Origin: CAYMWF01 sp964394085 [NCBI: uncultured Gemmatimonadota bacterium]
GTDB lineage: Bacteria > GCA-2686955 > CAYMWF01
Reading direction: 5' to 3'
Assembly: GCA_964394085.1 (NCBI GenBank)
Contig: CAYMWF010000108.1
Location: 1-15,524, forward strand
DNA length: 15,524 nt
In this document: positions 7,447 through 14,458 of the stretch, piece after piece
Layout of the letters: each line of letters begins with the position of its first letter
How positions within the stretch are numbered: position 1 is the first letter of the stretch
Notes under the pieces: model-generated
Told to the model about the DNA's origin: nothing
The model's database searches: none
The model's input: only the letters and a program-made list of their open reading frames with translations
Position numbers and translations under genes: made by a program

Positions 7447-9722
7447 TGGAAATCTACAAATATCCCGTTGTCTGCTGGGAATTATCAGAAACTCACGTCT
7501 GCTGTCACGTCGCAGGTGCGGGTTATGAACTGGTGGGGACGAGCCTGACGAAAATCAAGAGTTCACTGGCATCCAGGATCATGCGGGAACTGGAAACCGG
7601 GAACGTAAACCAGCCCAGCATAACCGAACCCCGCCTCAAGACCGTGAAGGTCGGGATAAGACCGGCATATAAAGAAGAAGACGGCATATATGCCGCTCCT
7701 TCGGTGATACACCTTTCGGTGCCTGCGGTATACGGCCGCACGACAGCAGGTTATTTCGAATGTTTCCTTCCCCTTCTCGACGAGGAATTCTACTACTACA
7801 GACCCGATCAGCTAAAACACCTCGTGGAGCACTTCACGAGAAACAGCCTGAAGGATCTGGCTCCTGAAACTGTGCACAGGCTCCTCCTCGCTCCACCGGC
7901 CAGGCTTGAACTTCTGCCCGTCAAAGTGAAAGTCCGCAGGAGTTTTTCAGGCCGCGGCTTCACCGACTATGCCAGTGAAGTCCCGCTTCTTTCCACAATC
8001 GCCGAGAAGTTCCCTCACCCGAAGAGTATCCGGAAAAAAATCAGCGCCTTCCCGGATGCCGCCTGGGAGCGGGCGGGGCATATTACTGCGGTCAAACAGA
8101 AAATTCTGGATGAGAAGGCCAACCTGCTGATCGTTGGTGAAAAGGGCGTTGGCAAAAGCGCCATACTGCTCGAAGCGATACGCTCGATAAGCAAACTGAA
8201 AGGGCTTGATGAGGAAGAGAAACAGACATTCTGGCGCACGCCGGCGCAGAGGATCACAGCCAGGGCGCGGTACCTGGGTGAATGGGAAGAGATCTGCGAA
8301 ACGATGGCCGAAGAGCTCCGGCGCGTAAACGGTGTCCTGTGGGTGACCGACTTTATCAATCTGCTCCGCACGGGTGGAGAGGATCCGGGGAATTCCGTGG
8401 CCGCATTTTTTGCCGGAATACTGAAAACTGCGGAATTTCAAATCCTGGGAGAAGTAACCGGGAAAGAACTCGAATCAGTGAGACACCTCCTTCCGGGATT
8501 CGCCGCTCTTTTCCAGACCATCCATATCGAAGTAATGAACCGGGCTGAAATTCTGAGGGTTTTCGACCATTTCGAAAACTATGCCCGGATGAATTTCGAT
8601 ATCGGGTTCGAAGAGAACTCTCTCAACCTGGCCGGGCTTCTTCTCGGCAGGTACGTAAAATATGAAAGCTTCCCCGGGAAGGCCATAAAATTCCTGAGCG
8701 GATGCCTTGACGAATGCTGGGTAAAAGAAAAAAAGGAGATTACGAAGAGGGACATACTCGACTCCTTAATAGAGATAACGGGTCTCCCCGAGATGCTTCT
8801 CAGGGACGAGATGATCCTTGACAGGAAGGAGCTCAGGAGGTGGTTCGGCAAGAGGATCATCGGGCAGGACAACGCCGTTGAGAAAATGTGCACGGTTGTT
8901 GAAATTTTCAAGGCCGGGCTTAACGACCCGGGTAAACCGATCGCCACCATGATCTTCGGAGGGCCGACCGGAACGGGAAAAACGGCAAGCGCCCGGGCCC
9001 TTGCCGAGTATTTTTTCGGGCAGGGGCAGAAACTCGACCCGCTCATACGGCTGGATATGAGTGAATTTCAGCACCCGTCGCAAATTGAAAAGCTGCTCGG
9101 AAGCGGCGACGAACCCGGTAAACTGGTAAGAGAGATCAGAGACCGCCCGTTCAGCGTCGTCCTGCTTGACGAACTCGAAAAGGCGCACGAATCGTTTTTC
9201 GACGCTCTCCTTTCGATTCTCGATGAAGGATTGCTCCTGGACGCCTTCGGAAGGGCGACGGATTTCCGTACGAGCATCGTGATAATGACCACGAACCTGG
9301 GCAGCAGCGCGTCAGGCTCGATAGGTTTTGCCAGGGAGCAGCCGACGAGCGCGGACTACAGCGCCAGCATAAAATCATATTTCCGACCCGAATTCTTCAA
9401 TCGTATCGATTCGGTCGTCTCCTTCAATCCTCTCGGACAGGATACCGTAGAAGCGATCACCCGGAAGGAGCTTCTCGAATTCACGGAGAGAAAGGGAATA
9501 ACGGAAAGGGGTCTGCGCCTGGAATTCACCGAAAACCTCGTCGGATACCTGGCCCGTACGGGTTTCGACAATCGATACGGCGCTCGTCCCCTGCAGCGAG
9601 CCATGGAACGTTACGTTACCGCCGCCATCGCCAGGTACCTCCTGAGATACCCGAAGGTTTCCGACTGTATCCTCGAAATAGATTTCAGAGAAGAAAAAGT
9701 AGCGGTCAGAAAGAAACGGTAA
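7446..9722 (+). CDS. Double-AAA+ ClpA/ClpB-like ATPase without C-terminal extension (paralogue 3)
   Basis: The ATG at 7446 shares its A with the stop of paralogue 2 (TGATG) and has AGGCGGGC just upstream, so translation is probably coupled. A longer in-frame opening from 7221 lies inside paralogue 2 and is not needed. The product is 758 residues. The N-terminal region (1-220) matches that of paralogue 1 in spacing of hydrophobic and proline positions. NBD1: Walker A GEKGVGKS (231-238) intact; Walker B VLWVTD (297-302) lacks the DE pair; this is the only paralogue that keeps a ClpB-like NBD1 pore loop (RYLGEWEE, 275-282). NBD2: GPTGTGKT (506-513), VVLLDELEKAH (571-581), MTTN (614-617), FNRID (651-655), YGARPLQR (711-718). 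As in the other two, the NBD2 aromatic pore loop is missing (GSGDEPGK, 552-559). It ends just after the small C-terminal AAA subdomain, with no release-factor-like part. Likely a partner subunit of a mixed ring. Confidence 0.9.
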   Translation: MEIYKYPVVCWELSETHVCCHVAGAGYELVGTSLTKIKSSLASRIMRELETGNVNQPSITEPRLKTVKVGIRPAYKEEDGIYAAPSVIHLSVPAVYGRTTAGYFECFLPLLDEEFYYYRPDQLKHLVEHFTRNSLKDLAPETVHRLLLAPPARLELLPVKVKVRRSFSGRGFTDYASEVPLLSTIAEKFPHPKSIRKKISAFPDAAWERAGHITAVKQKILDEKANLLIVGEKGVGKSAILLEAIRSISKLKGLDEEEKQTFWRTPAQRITARARYLGEWEEICETMAEELRRVNGVLWVTDFINLLRTGGEDPGNSVAAFFAGILKTAEFQILGEVTGKELESVRHLLPGFAALFQTIHIEVMNRAEILRVFDHFENYARMNFDIGFEENSLNLAGLLLGRYVKYESFPGKAIKFLSGCLDECWVKEKKEITKRDILDSLIEITGLPEMLLRDEMILDRKELRRWFGKRIIGQDNAVEKMCTVVEIFKAGLNDPGKPIATMIFGGPTGTGKTASARALAEYFFGQGQKLDPLIRLDMSEFQHPSQIEKLLGSGDEPGKLVREIRDRPFSVVLLDELEKAHESFFDALLSILDEGLLLDAFGRATDFRTSIVIMTTNLGSSASGSIGFAREQPTSADYSASIKSYFRPEFFNRIDSVVSFNPLGQDTVEAITRKELLEFTERKGITERGLRLEFTENLVGYLARTGFDNRYGARPLQRAMERYVTAAIARYLLRYPKVSDCILEIDFREEKVAVRKKR

Positions 9723-9727
9723 AAACC

Positions 9728-10585
9728 ATGAAAAGAAAACAGATCGCCCGGGAGACTACCGCAATCCTGGCAAAGGGCGAATACCTGTCGCCCGGAGGAA
9801 ATCCGGTATCCATCGCCGCCGAACTGCGGGAATGCATGGAGAACTCGAAGTATTATGAGCCTGAAGCCCTTCAGAAGATTCATCGGCAGATTCTTTCCTC
9901 TGAAGCGGAATTCTCCGAGCCTGAATTCGAAGTGGTAAATGAAACCACGTTGAGTGGAGCGACCCGGCTGATGGATGCAAGCCTGTTCAGCAGAACAGGC
10001 GTCTTGAATTTTGCTTCAGCCAGAAACCCGGGCGGCGGATTCCTTGGCGGCGCCGATGCCCAGGAAGAGAGCCTCGCGCGCAGCTCCGGTCTCTATTACA
10101 GCCTTCTCGAACACCGGGACTTCTATGATTATCATCGAGCGAACAAATCGGGCCTGTATTCTGACCGGATGATCTACTCGCCGAAGTGTCCCGTGTTTCG
10201 AGATGAAAACGGAATGCTGCTGGAGAAACCCTACCAGGTTGATTTTATTACGAGCCCGGCACCCAATGCGAGTTCCCTGCGAATCAACCAACCGGAGGAC
10301 CTCGACAGGCTGGAGGATACATTTCGCAAGCGTTGCGCCTGCGTGCTCAGCCTTGCCGCCTTCCACAAGATCGACGCTCTCGTTCTGGGTGCGTGGGGAT
10401 GCGGGGCATTCTTTAATTCACCAACGATGGTCGCCGCTATATTCCACGAGCAGCTCAGTTCAAGGGTTCGCTTCCGCAACCGGTTCAGAAAGGTGCTGTT
10501 CTCTGTTCTTGATAAAACAGAGAAGCAGGATAATTTTTCAGCTTTCCACGAACGCTTTTCCGGTGGAAGTCAGTTTATTACGTGA
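9728..10585 (+). CDS. Bacterial-type poly(ADP-ribose) glycohydrolase / macro-domain protein (TIGR02452 family)
   Basis: Enzymes of this family remove ADP-ribose from modified targets; bacterial PARG cleaves the ribose-ribose O-glycosidic bond of poly(ADP-ribose), and relatives may act on other ADP-ribose derivatives. The 285-residue length is normal for TIGR02452. The signature is present: GVLNFASARNPGGGFLGGAD (91-110) followed by QEESLARSSGLY (112-123), i.e. the GGG...QEE catalytic loop with both glutamates (E113, E114). Further family motifs are MIYSPKCPVFRDENG, FITSPAPNASSLR and the late LVLGAWGCGAFFNSP glycine-rich loop. No signal peptide or membrane segment, so cytoplasmic. It starts 5 nt after paralogue 3 and is certainly in the same operon. 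That places ADP-ribose removal beside the Clp-like machine, either undoing ADP-ribosylation of ribosome, RNA or protein, or clearing an ADP-ribose product of RNA end processing. The substrate cannot be told from sequence. Confidence 0.92.
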   Translation: MKRKQIARETTAILAKGEYLSPGGNPVSIAAELRECMENSKYYEPEALQKIHRQILSSEAEFSEPEFEVVNETTLSGATRLMDASLFSRTGVLNFASARNPGGGFLGGADAQEESLARSSGLYYSLLEHRDFYDYHRANKSGLYSDRMIYSPKCPVFRDENGMLLEKPYQVDFITSPAPNASSLRINQPEDLDRLEDTFRKRCACVLSLAAFHKIDALVLGAWGCGAFFNSPTMVAAIFHEQLSSRVRFRNRFRKVLFSVLDKTEKQDNFSAFHERFSGGSQFIT

Positions 10586-10623
10586 GGATTCCGGTCTCAC
10601 AGGCTCGTGGATAAACCAGCTCA

Positions 10624-10643
10624 GTTCGAACCGAACGGTTTTT
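10624..10643 (+). terminator. Possible weak intrinsic terminator after the ATPase-PARG operon
   Basis: GTTCG (624-628 of this kilobase), a 3-base loop and CGAAC form a 5-bp hairpin, followed by GG and five T. The stem is short and the T run starts two bases late, so it would be inefficient at best. It lies 39 bases after the PARG stop and before the permease remnant. Confidence 0.22.
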
Positions 10644-10670
10644 GGCATATAAAAAACATGAGGTCATACC

Positions 10671-11519
10671 GTGAGAGAAATGGAAAATCGGTCATCCGGC
10701 GCGAATCTTTTATACGGACTCGACGACATCCCGCCCGTCCAGGTGGGATGGGTGCTGGGGCTGCAACATTACCTGACGATGTTCGGCTCGACAATGGCGA
10801 TTCCGCTGATTCTTTCGGAACCTCTCGGCATCGAAAATCCGGCAGACCTGGCAGCGCTCATCGCAACGATGTTCTTCGTCTCCGGTTTGACCACTATTCT
10901 GCAGACCACATGGGGGAACCGCCTGCTGATCGTCCAGGGAGGCACTTTTTCGTTCCTGGCGCCCAACATCTCCGTCTGCTCCATGGCCGCCCTCGAAATG
11001 CCGGCTGGGAAGTGCGCATGCAGCACGTGCAGGGAGCAATCATCCTGGGTTCCTTCTTCGAGATCGCGTTCGGACTGTCGGGAGTCGCAGGGAGGATGCG
11101 GCGATGCATCGGTCCCGTCACCATAGCACCGACGATAGCCCTCATCGGCCTTACCCTCTTTCCTTTCGGGGCTCCTAAAGCCGGGCAGGACTGGCTGATG
11201 GGGGGAGCCACTATCCTGCTCATCATACTATTCTCCAAGCAAAATCGCGGCGGTCGGAATCTAGAACCTTCAGTTCATCGACCTGAACTCGACCCGTAAC
11301 CTGTTCATCATCGGGTTCGCATTCTTCATGGGCCTGTCGATGCCGCAGTGCTTCTCCGCTCACCCGCTCTACTTCGGCCCAGGTCTCTCCTGGCTGGCCG
11401 ACATGCTCACGACTGTAGGCAAGACGGGAATGGCCGGCGGCGGTCTCTTCGCCTTCATCCTCGACAACACGATACCCGGCATAGATGAGGAGCGGGGCCT
11501 CATCGCATGGGTGAAGTGA
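10671..11519 (+). pseudogene. NCS2/SLC23-type nucleobase (xanthine/uracil) permease pseudogene
   Basis: Three collinear pieces in two frames match a nucleobase:cation symporter-2 transporter, an inner-membrane protein. Piece 1, from GTG 10671 to ~11005, carries YGLDDIPP, GLQHYLTMFGSTMAIPLIL and IVQGGTFSFLAPNIS. A frameshift near 11005 moves to the second frame (VQGAIILGSFFEIAFGLSGV, CIGPVTIAPTIALIGLTLF) up to ~11240. After a TAG (11262-11264) piece 3 resumes in the first frame at ~11268 (FIDLNSTRNLFIIGFAFFMG, FILDNTIPGIDEERGLIAW) and stops at 11519. The family usually has around 450-600 residues; here ~280 codons remain and the central transmembrane helices and substrate-binding region are absent, so besides the frameshift there is an internal deletion near 11240-11265. 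The gene cannot give a working transporter. Its place after the PARG operon looks accidental. A sequencing error could explain the frameshift but not the deletion. Confidence 0.88.
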
Positions 11520-11713
11520 TGCGGATGTCAGACCGGGTAGTGAAGAACGACCATCCCGCCTGGCCGTTTTATTTCTTTAGGTCAGTCGGTGGGAATAATC
11601 AAAATGCCTTGTGACCAGGGTGTCGTGAATACTGGAAAACCCAGCAAGCAGCAATATTGAAAAATATCACTCACTCCTGATATCGAATATGCTGTGATTT
11701 TCCTTTTGCAATA

Positions 11714-11742
11714 TTGACAACATGTCACCTGATTCATAAAAT
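11714..11742 (+). promoter_or_regulatory. Sigma-70-type promoter candidate for the zinc-ribbon gene
   Basis: A perfect TTGACA (11714-11719), a 17-base spacer and TAAAAT (11737-11742, one mismatch to TATAAT) stand in an AT-rich stretch. Transcription would begin near 11749, giving a leader of about 120 bases that contains the hairpin at 11786-11830 before the ATG at 11868. Confidence 0.5.
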
Positions 11743-11785
11743 TAAAATTCCTGTTGAGCACTACATCCCTTGGCGTACCGTTCAA

Positions 11786-11830
11786 GCTTGCAGTTGGCGA
11801 TCCCGGCTGCGCCGATCTCGCAACTGAAGC
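11786..11830 (+). repeat. 45-nt imperfect hairpin in the leader of the zinc-ribbon gene
   Basis: GCTT-CAGTTG-CGA (11786-11800, with single extra G at 11790 and 11797) pairs with TCG-CAACTG-AAGC (11818-11830). Inside, CGGC (11804-11807) pairs with GCCG (11811-11814) across a TGC loop, with a 3x3 internal loop between. The pairing is 17 bp in all. There is no T run, so it is not an intrinsic terminator. It may be an RNA leader element, a REP-like remnant or a recombination-type hairpin; the bulges all fall on one strand. Confidence 0.5.
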
Positions 11831-11867
11831 TAATGTACTTTAGTCACCATCGCAGAGAGTGAATACT

Positions 11868-12422
11868 ATGTGTCGCTACGGAGATTACGGACCGTACAAA
11901 TCCCACTTCGCCTGCTTCGCGTGCCGTAAGGCATTCAAGCAGCCTCCCATCGTTGAATGGCTTGCGATGCAAGGACTGGATTACGCCTATTCGCAGTTGT
12001 CGCGGGTTTGGTGGAAGAAGAAGCGCTTGCGGAAACGCGAAGAGGAACTCGGTGTTCGACTGGACGACCTTTGCGAGATGTATGCGGCTCGGCCGTGCCC
12101 GCAGTGCGGGGAACAGATGGCCGATATGGGACTTGATTTCAGACCGCCGAGACATGCGGACAAGAAGGCGTGGCGGATTCTCCAGGGAATGTACCGGGTC
12201 GGCCATGCCTTTCACACTTGTGGATGCAATGGACCCGGCTGGATTCCCAGCTCGCCCGCCGACTACAGACGCTATCTGGAATCTCGCAGGAAAGCATACA
12301 ACGAGCAGTTGGAACAGATGCAATCGGCTTCGGATCGAACGACCGAGGAGAAGCACGAGGCCGGAATCTATTGGTCGGATCGCATTGCGAGAATCGAGGT
12401 GGAGCTGAAGTCGTTGGCGTGA
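11868..12422 (+). CDS. Small zinc-ribbon protein of unknown function
   Basis: The product is 184 residues from ATG 11868; a GTG at 11859 would add three residues. Two CXXC pairs, C16/C19 in HFACFACRKAFK and C77/C80 in RPCPQCGEQM, form a typical zinc-ribbon arrangement; a further CGC (118-120) sits in AFHTCGCNGPGW. The middle (46-70) and the C-terminal third are highly charged and probably helical. No signal peptide or membrane segment is seen. A promoter and hairpin lie upstream, so it is probably transcribed alone. I do not recognise a characterised family. Zinc ribbons of this size often bind nucleic acid or ribosomal parts, but nothing here shows the ligand. Codon use is intact and there is no frameshift, unlike the genes on both sides. 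Confidence 0.75.
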   Translation: MCRYGDYGPYKSHFACFACRKAFKQPPIVEWLAMQGLDYAYSQLSRVWWKKKRLRKREEELGVRLDDLCEMYAARPCPQCGEQMADMGLDFRPPRHADKKAWRILQGMYRVGHAFHTCGCNGPGWIPSSPADYRRYLESRRKAYNEQLEQMQSASDRTTEEKHEAGIYWSDRIARIEVELKSLA

Positions 12423-12556
12423 GAAGGGGCGAACTGGTGCGCACGAAGCAGCGGGTCACGGGGGAATCGAAGTCAGAGTCGTTCAACGCAGTCCGGTGAA
12501 TGGAAGATGAACGTTAGACGAGGGAAAAATGTTGGATCTGGTCCCAGCATGTTCAA

Positions 12557-12770
12557 TTTTCGAAACCTGGCTTCCCGTGGCAGATGCGTAAGCTCACGAA
12601 TAAGGTAAAAATCGTTTAACTCCACCGGTGTCGACCAGACATTTCCCATGCGGGCATCACCCCACGATCCAGGCGTCCGCCTGCTCTGCAGTCAGTGAAT
12701 TCAAAAAATGACCCAGTGCCGCGGAGTCAAGAAAATTCAAATGGATGTCCGTCAGCCAGCCAATTCGCAT
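12557..12770 (-). pseudogene. N-terminal fragment of a calcineurin-like metallophosphoesterase
   Basis: On the minus strand an ATG at 12770 opens MRIGWLTDIHLNFLDSAALG, the typical start of a metallophosphoesterase with its D-x-H metal motif (D8, H10), then LTAEQADAWIVG and a TGA at 12657-12659. A +/- shift at GTGGGGTGATGCC restores GDARMGNVW (a GD metal motif would follow naturally if two G were lost from a G run) and continues STPVELNDFYLIRELTHLPR to about 12557. The expected GNHD motif and the rest of the enzyme are absent. The fragment is thus frameshifted and truncated. The bases from 12423 to 12556 show nothing I recognise. Such phosphoesterases include RNA end-healing enzymes, which would fit the neighbours, but substrate cannot be inferred from a fragment. 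Confidence 0.6.
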
Positions 12771-12935
12771 ATTTCTCGATTACCGTGGAAGTTCACCGGG
12801 GTTACTATATGGCACACTATGAACGACTGTTCTTGTCGACTGTCACCTCCAAAGCATATAGAATTTGAAGTGCTTCGGCCATTCCTCTCTCGGTTTGAAT
12901 GCCAGGGCCACTTCCAGATTGTCCAGAGCTGACTC
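12771..12935. other. Unassigned stretch in the gene graveyard
   Basis: Nothing recognisable on the plus strand. On the minus strand a frame without a start codon (13027 down to a TGA at 12843) ends in the protein-like ALDNLEVALAFKPREEWPKH, but its upper half is antisense to the RtcB remnant. It could be the tail of another lost gene or chance. Confidence 0.3.
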
Positions 12936-13142
12936 GGTAAGGACGATGTGGTTCTCGAGCGCACTGATCTGGGCGGCGTTGTCATCTGCGAGGATCGCGA
13001 CCTGCTCTTCGAAGAAGCGCCCGGCGCTTACAAGAAAATCGAGCAGGTGGTGGCAGACCTGGTTGAAACCGGACTCGTGCGGGTCATCGCGACCCTCAAA
13101 CCGGTTCTCACGTACAAGACGAGACGCAGAAGGAATTCTTAA
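12936..13142 (+). pseudogene. C-terminal remnant of a second RtcB-type RNA ligase
   Basis: After a stop at 12930-12932 the frame reads through about 68 codons to TAA at 13142. Its content matches the end of RtcB proteins: LGGVVICEDRDLLFEEAPGAYKK, spanning the EAPxAYK element, then a helix with VVADLVETGLVRV and the terminal IATLKPVLTYKT. In the complete RtcB on the other strand the same place reads ESPSAYKDIGTVMRGQKDLVR and LRPLMSFKG, so this is a different lineage, not a duplicate. The EEAP...LTYKT style is what I associate with the PrfH-linked RtcB2 (TIGR03073) group. All catalytic metal-binding residues lie upstream in RtcB and are missing here, so the fragment is inactive. A GTG at 12948 has no convincing ribosome-binding site. 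Confidence 0.72.
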
Positions 13143-13234
13143 TCCTACACCGAAACAAAAGAAATTACGTGAGGGTAACCTGCAGGCACCTCAGCGGCGG
13201 AACCGGATACCGATGAATAACAGGTTCATGCCGA

Positions 13235-14458
13235 TCAGTTCACTCCCTTGAATGACATCAGGGGCCGGAGTTCCATCCGGATTCGGACCAGGTCTTTCTG
13301 TCCGCGCATGACCGTGCCGATATCCTTGTAGGCGGATGGGGATTCGTCCTTGAGCCTCGGATCGTTTTCGTGAACGACCCCGTACATGCTTTCTTCAAAG
13401 GCTTTGTCAGAGATAGTTGCGATCGCGGCGTGGCGGGACATGACGCGACCCGCACCGTGCGAACAAGACGCAAAAGAGAACTCATTGCCACGGCCATCAG
13501 CGATGTATGAACACGTTCCCATGCTGGAGGGAATGAAAACAAGATCATCGGTAGAAGCCCGAACCGCCCCTTTTCGATGAATGAAAAGGTTCTCCCCGAA
13601 ATGCTCCTCCTGAGCCACGTAGTTGTGCGTCACGTCATGTATCCCCCGGCATACAGCATCCATGCCGGCTTCGCGGACGGCGTCGGCACGACCTGCGACC
13701 ACCTCAATGGCCCTGAGCATCATTTCCCGCCGGCTTTTACGGGCGAAATCCAGGGCGAAGCCGAGATCAGCCATGTAGGAAACAGCTAAAGCGCTGCAGG
13801 CAGGCAGGTATGGAATCCTCCTGAAAACTCGCTGATCGATATCTTCCTGCCCACTTCCCGCCTTGATGTAAAAATCTTTGATGAGTACGCCCAGGTAACG
13901 GGATCCGCTGTGCAGCATCAGCCACGCGAAGCCGTCCCTGTCCTCCTGCAGCTCCAGAAAATGGTTGCCGCCGCCAAGGGAACCGAACTGGCGGAGCAGT
14001 TTCCGGGACAGCCGGTTCGTCAGCAGACCGCATTCCATGCTCCGTCTCCATATCGGATTGCTCTTCACGCGCGGACCGACGGTGGCGTTGTGGGCGGACC
14101 CCTTCGGTATTATTGCCCGGAGGTCCTCGCGTATACCCGGCAGGCGATCCTTCAGGGTCGACGACTCTACAGGAAGTCTCACCGCGGTCATCCCGCACCC
14201 GAGGTCGCCCCCGATCACGGAGAGGAGAAGAACGTCTCTCGTCGGAATGACGCTTCCGACCATCGCGCCTTCACCGGGATGATGATCCGGCATCAAAGCA
14301 ATATACGGGTATACGAATCCCGTTCGCTGCAGTGGTTCGAAAGCATCTGCAATACCCCGGCGGTTCAGGTTCCCGGCGGCATCCCAGACACGCACGAACC
14401 CATCGAGAACGCCTACATCATGAACATGTTTCTGACGGTATCGGAATTTGTTATCCAC
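13235..14458 (-). CDS. rtcB: RtcB-type RNA ligase (3'-phosphate RNA splicing/repair ligase)
   Basis: RtcB joins RNA 2',3'-cyclic-phosphate or 3'-phosphate ends to 5'-OH ends using GTP and Mn2+, through a guanylylated histidine. From GTG 14458 the product is 407 residues, the usual length. Active-site elements are all present: GGDLGCGM (83-90; D85, C88), LGGGNHFLEL (161-170; H166), MLHSGSR (181-187; H183), THNY (277-280; H278), HRKGAVRA, and SCSHGAGRVMSR (331-342; H334, the expected guanylylation site), with a C-terminal SFKG. The GTG start has AGGTG (14467-14471) eight bases upstream; a TTG at 14485 would add nine residues but lacks such a site. It overlaps the upstream SPOUT gene by 8 nt, so the two are co-translated. 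No archease gene, the usual RtcB cofactor in some lineages, is in the window. Confidence 0.95.
   Translation of the reverse strand: MDNKFRYRQKHVHDVGVLDGFVRVWDAAGNLNRRGIADAFEPLQRTGFVYPYIALMPDHHPGEGAMVGSVIPTRDVLLLSVIGGDLGCGMTAVRLPVESSTLKDRLPGIREDLRAIIPKGSAHNATVGPRVKSNPIWRRSMECGLLTNRLSRKLLRQFGSLGGGNHFLELQEDRDGFAWLMLHSGSRYLGVLIKDFYIKAGSGQEDIDQRVFRRIPYLPACSALAVSYMADLGFALDFARKSRREMMLRAIEVVAGRADAVREAGMDAVCRGIHDVTHNYVAQEEHFGENLFIHRKGAVRASTDDLVFIPSSMGTCSYIADGRGNEFSFASCSHGAGRVMSRHAAIATISDKAFEESMYGVVHENDPRLKDESPSAYKDIGTVMRGQKDLVRIRMELRPLMSFKGVN

Larger units (their letters stand above)
11520..11867. other. AT-rich intergenic region
   Basis: Between the permease remnant and the zinc-ribbon gene. Roughly 11580-11760 is clearly more AT-rich than its surroundings. 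It holds a promoter-like sequence and a long hairpin, listed separately. A 67-codon minus-strand frame at 11582-11785 has no recognisable domain and is taken as chance. Confidence 0.6.

Noticed and set aside
626-9722. The ATPases as ClpB disaggregases, ClpP partners or T6SS ClpV
   Set aside because: No ClpB-type coiled-coil middle domain, no clpP or type VI secretion gene nearby, and the NBD2 aromatic pore loop these machines need is missing in all three.
10607-11005. Start of a separate 230-residue protein
   Set aside because: Only its second half has permease motifs; the first half is out of frame with the true permease start at 10671.
12481-12519. Integron attC-like core motifs GTTCAAC and GTTAGAC after the zinc-ribbon gene
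   Set aside because: Only 39 bases apart, not complementary to each other, with no palindromic centre, and no integrase in the window; such degenerate motifs occur by chance.
12843-13027. Minus-strand protein-like frame ending PREEWPKHFKFYMLWR
   Set aside because: No start codon, and its upper half is the exact antisense of a recognisable RtcB C-terminus. Kept only as a note.
13170-13193. TGAGG...CCTCA inverted repeat between the RtcB remnant and rtcB as a bidirectional terminator
   Set aside because: Short stem, long loop and no T run on either side.
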